Below, in pieces: positions 6,915-8,400 of a stretch of 8,400 nt of DNA. Under the pieces are notes generated by a model. The model was not told where the DNA came from. It searched no databases and worked only from the letters and a program-made list of their open reading frames with translations. Position 1 is the first letter of the stretch. The number at the start of each line of letters is the position of its first letter. A program made the position numbers and the translations under genes. The stretch is from Gammaproteobacteria bacterium (GTDB lineage: Bacteria; Pseudomonadota; Gammaproteobacteria; Steroidobacterales; Steroidobacteraceae), in the NCBI GenBank assembly GCA_030830595.1, contig JAURMS010000221.1, positions 1 through 8,400 of the forward strand, written 5' to 3'.

Positions 6915-8237
6915 ATGTCCACGCCCGCCGTGAAACCCCGCATCGTGGTCGTCGGCGGCGGCGCGGGGGGGCTGGAGCTGGTCACCCGCCTCGGTAACCG
7001 GCTGGGTCGCAAAGGCAAGGCCGAGATCATCCTGATCGAGCGCGGGCGCACTCATTTCTGGAAGCCGCACCTGCACGAGCTGGCGGCCGGCACCATGGAC
7101 CTCGATGTCCACGAACTTGACTACCTTGCCCAGTCGCACTGGCACGGCTTTCGCTACCTCTACGGCGAGATGATCGGCCTCGACCGCGAGGCGCGCGAGG
7201 TGCTGGTGAGCCCCATGCGTGACGAGCGCGGCACCGAGATCGTCCCTGAAAGGCGCATCAGCTATGACTGGCTGGTGATTGCAGTGGGCAGCAAGGTCAA
7301 CGACTTCGGCACGCCTGGTGTGGCCGAGCACGCGGTGGTGCTGGAAAATTCCCAGCAGGCCGATCGTTTTCACACCCGGCTCGTCAACGCCTTCCTCAGG
7401 GCGCATGCTCGCGAGCAACCCATGCAGCCAGGTCAGCTGCACGTCGCCATCGTCGGCGCCGGCGCCACCGGCACCGAACTGGCAGCTGAGCTGCATAACG
7501 CCACCCGTGCGCTGGTGTCCTTCGGGCTCGACAGAATCGACCCCGACAAGCACATTCGCCTGCACCTGATCGAGGCCGCGCCGCGCATCCTGCCCGCCCT
7601 GCCTGAGCGTATTTCGGTGGCCGCCGATCGCATGCTGCGTGGGCTCGACGTCCAGATCCATGTCAATGCCCGGGTCGCCGAGGTGCTGCCGGATGGCCTG
7701 CGGCTGGCTGATGGCACGCCCATCCCTGCAGAGTTCGTGGTCTGGGCAGCAGGCGTCAAGGGACCCGCCTTCCTGCGTGAGTGCAGCCTGCAGGTCAACG
7801 CCCTGAACCAGATCCTGGTCAAGCCCACATTGCAGTCATTCGATGACCCTCAGGTCTTTGCGATGGGTGACTGCGCGGCGGTACCGTGGCCTGGTCACGA
7901 ACCCCGCAATGTCCCACCCAGAGCCCAGGCTGCCCACCAGCAGGCCAGCCACCTTTACGGCAGCCTGCGCCGCCTGCTGGCCGGACGAGAGCCACTTCCA
8001 TGGCGCTATCGTGACTTTGGCTCGCTGGTGTCCCTCGGTACCTACACCACGGTCGGTAACCTGATGGCCAACTTCTCGCGAGGCGATATATGGCTGGAGG
8101 GCACTTTTGCTCGCTGGATGTACCTTTCGCTGTACAAGATGCACGAAGTGGCTTTACACGGCTTCTGGAAAACGGCCTTGGCCACGCTCGGCCGCACCAT
8201 CTCTCGACAGACGGTACCGCGGGTCAAACTGCACTGA
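6915..8237 (+). CDS. ndh: Type II NADH dehydrogenase (NADH:quinone oxidoreductase)
   Basis: This 440-residue flavoprotein oxidises NADH and reduces membrane quinone without pumping protons, feeding the respiratory chain at the inner face of the cytoplasmic membrane. The FAD-binding Rossmann motif is VVVGGGAGG (11-19), the NADH-binding motif is IVGAGATGTELAAEL (from about 179), the second FAD motif is AMGDCA with D319, and the quinone-site motif AQAAHQQ lies at 337-343. The C-terminal stretch from about 400, MYLSLYKMHEVALHGFWKT and then PRVKLH, is very like the membrane-binding tail of E. coli Ndh, and the length is close to its 434 residues. AAGG at 6901-6904 is a somewhat distant ribosome site (10 nt). 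No earlier in-frame ATG exists. The third codon positions look more uniformly G/C than in the two glycosidase genes upstream. No feature suggests damage. Confidence 0.95.
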   Translation: MSTPAVKPRIVVVGGGAGGLELVTRLGNRLGRKGKAEIILIERGRTHFWKPHLHELAAGTMDLDVHELDYLAQSHWHGFRYLYGEMIGLDREAREVLVSPMRDERGTEIVPERRISYDWLVIAVGSKVNDFGTPGVAEHAVVLENSQQADRFHTRLVNAFLRAHAREQPMQPGQLHVAIVGAGATGTELAAELHNATRALVSFGLDRIDPDKHIRLHLIEAAPRILPALPERISVAADRMLRGLDVQIHVNARVAEVLPDGLRLADGTPIPAEFVVWAAGVKGPAFLRECSLQVNALNQILVKPTLQSFDDPQVFAMGDCAAVPWPGHEPRNVPPRAQAAHQQASHLYGSLRRLLAGREPLPWRYRDFGSLVSLGTYTTVGNLMANFSRGDIWLEGTFARWMYLSLYKMHEVALHGFWKTALATLGRTISRQTVPRVKLH

Positions 8238-8243
8238 CGAAAG

Positions 8244-8400
8244 TCAGGCCTGTGGTGGCTCGGCATCCGGCTGGCGCTCGGGCGCGGCGCGCTGGAAGGC
8301 CGGGATCTCGCTGCAAAGACGTTCAATCCGGGTGATGTTGGGGTAACTCGCCGGATCTACTCCAAAACGGCGCGCGGCATAGCACTGGGGAATGAGACAG
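8244..8400 (-). CDS. maiA: Maleylacetoacetate isomerase, C-terminal end (5' part beyond the window)
   Basis: The last 51 codons and a TGA stop (8246-8244) are read on the minus strand; the frame is too short to stand out by length. The peptide contains LIPQCYAARRFGVD, then YPNITRIERLCSEIPAFQ and ERQPDAE. This matches the C-terminal helices of zeta-class glutathione transferases that act as maleylacetoacetate isomerase, typically VPQVYNARRF near this point and an AFQxAxPxxQPDA ending. The enzyme uses glutathione to turn maleylacetoacetate into fumarylacetoacetate in tyrosine and homogentisate breakdown. The active-site N-terminal domain is outside the window. The stop lies 6 bp from the ndh stop, so the two genes converge with almost no room for a terminator. 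Another zeta-class GST is the main alternative. Confidence 0.82.
   Translation of the reverse strand, partial: CLIPQCYAARRFGVDPASYPNITRIERLCSEIPAFQRAAPERQPDAEPPQA

Noticed and set aside
6965..6971. Run of seven G within the first glycine motif of ndh, a possible slippage (phase variation) site
   Set aside because: It is explained by GCG GGG GGG codons for the conserved AGG residues in a GC-rich gene; a respiratory enzyme is an unlikely phase-variable target and the run is short.
6885..7661. Open frame of 258 codons on the minus strand across the start of ndh
   Set aside because: It lies opposite the conserved FAD- and NADH-binding motifs of ndh and has no family likeness of its own.
1..8400. 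CRISPR arrays, tRNA or rRNA genes, insertion sequences, toxin-antitoxin or phage-defence genes
   Set aside because: I found no regularly spaced repeats, cloverleaf or rRNA stretches, transposase motifs or terminal inverted repeats; the real genes fill all but short spacers of 121, 185, 66 and 6 bp.

Overview
The window reads as chromosomal DNA of a GC-rich gammaproteobacterium. The best pointer is the 6915-8237 gene, whose protein matches the E. coli type Ndh NADH dehydrogenase almost to its last residues, including the C-terminal RPRLKLH-like end. The flanking genes (gamma-glutamyltranspeptidase, maleylacetoacetate isomerase) are ordinary proteobacterial metabolism. A more exact placement would be a guess.

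Layout. Positions 1-1109 (minus) hold the N-terminal part of an exported gamma-glutamyltranspeptidase that runs off the left edge. A 121-bp divergent spacer separates it from an exported glycoside hydrolase family 9 enzyme (1231-3600, plus) with an N-terminal cellulase Ig-like domain and two C-terminal add-on domains. A 185-bp spacer with a GC-rich hairpin follows. Next is a 1020-residue putative lipoprotein glycosidase (3786-6848, plus). It has a TIM-barrel-like catalytic part with NEP and TEYN glutamates, then a beta-sandwich, a DNRLRE/CBM96-like domain, an Ig-like domain and a C-terminal CBM6/35-like domain. A 66-bp spacer with a good -10 box leads into ndh (6915-8237, plus). It meets, tail to tail with a 6-bp gap, the 3' end of a maleylacetoacetate isomerase gene (8244-8400, minus).

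How they work together. The two central genes look like a small polysaccharide-degradation module: a secreted GH9 enzyme plus a cell-surface lipoprotein enzyme carrying several carbohydrate-binding and spacer domains. No regulator or transporter for the sugars lies in the window. The flanking genes have no evident link to this module, so it may be an accessory insertion between core genes. The least explained item is the catalytic half of the lipoprotein, which I cannot place in a named GH family. Its start codon is also uncertain: the longer version places a perfect 7-1-7 palindrome inside the coding region, and a TTG start further down would place it in the leader.
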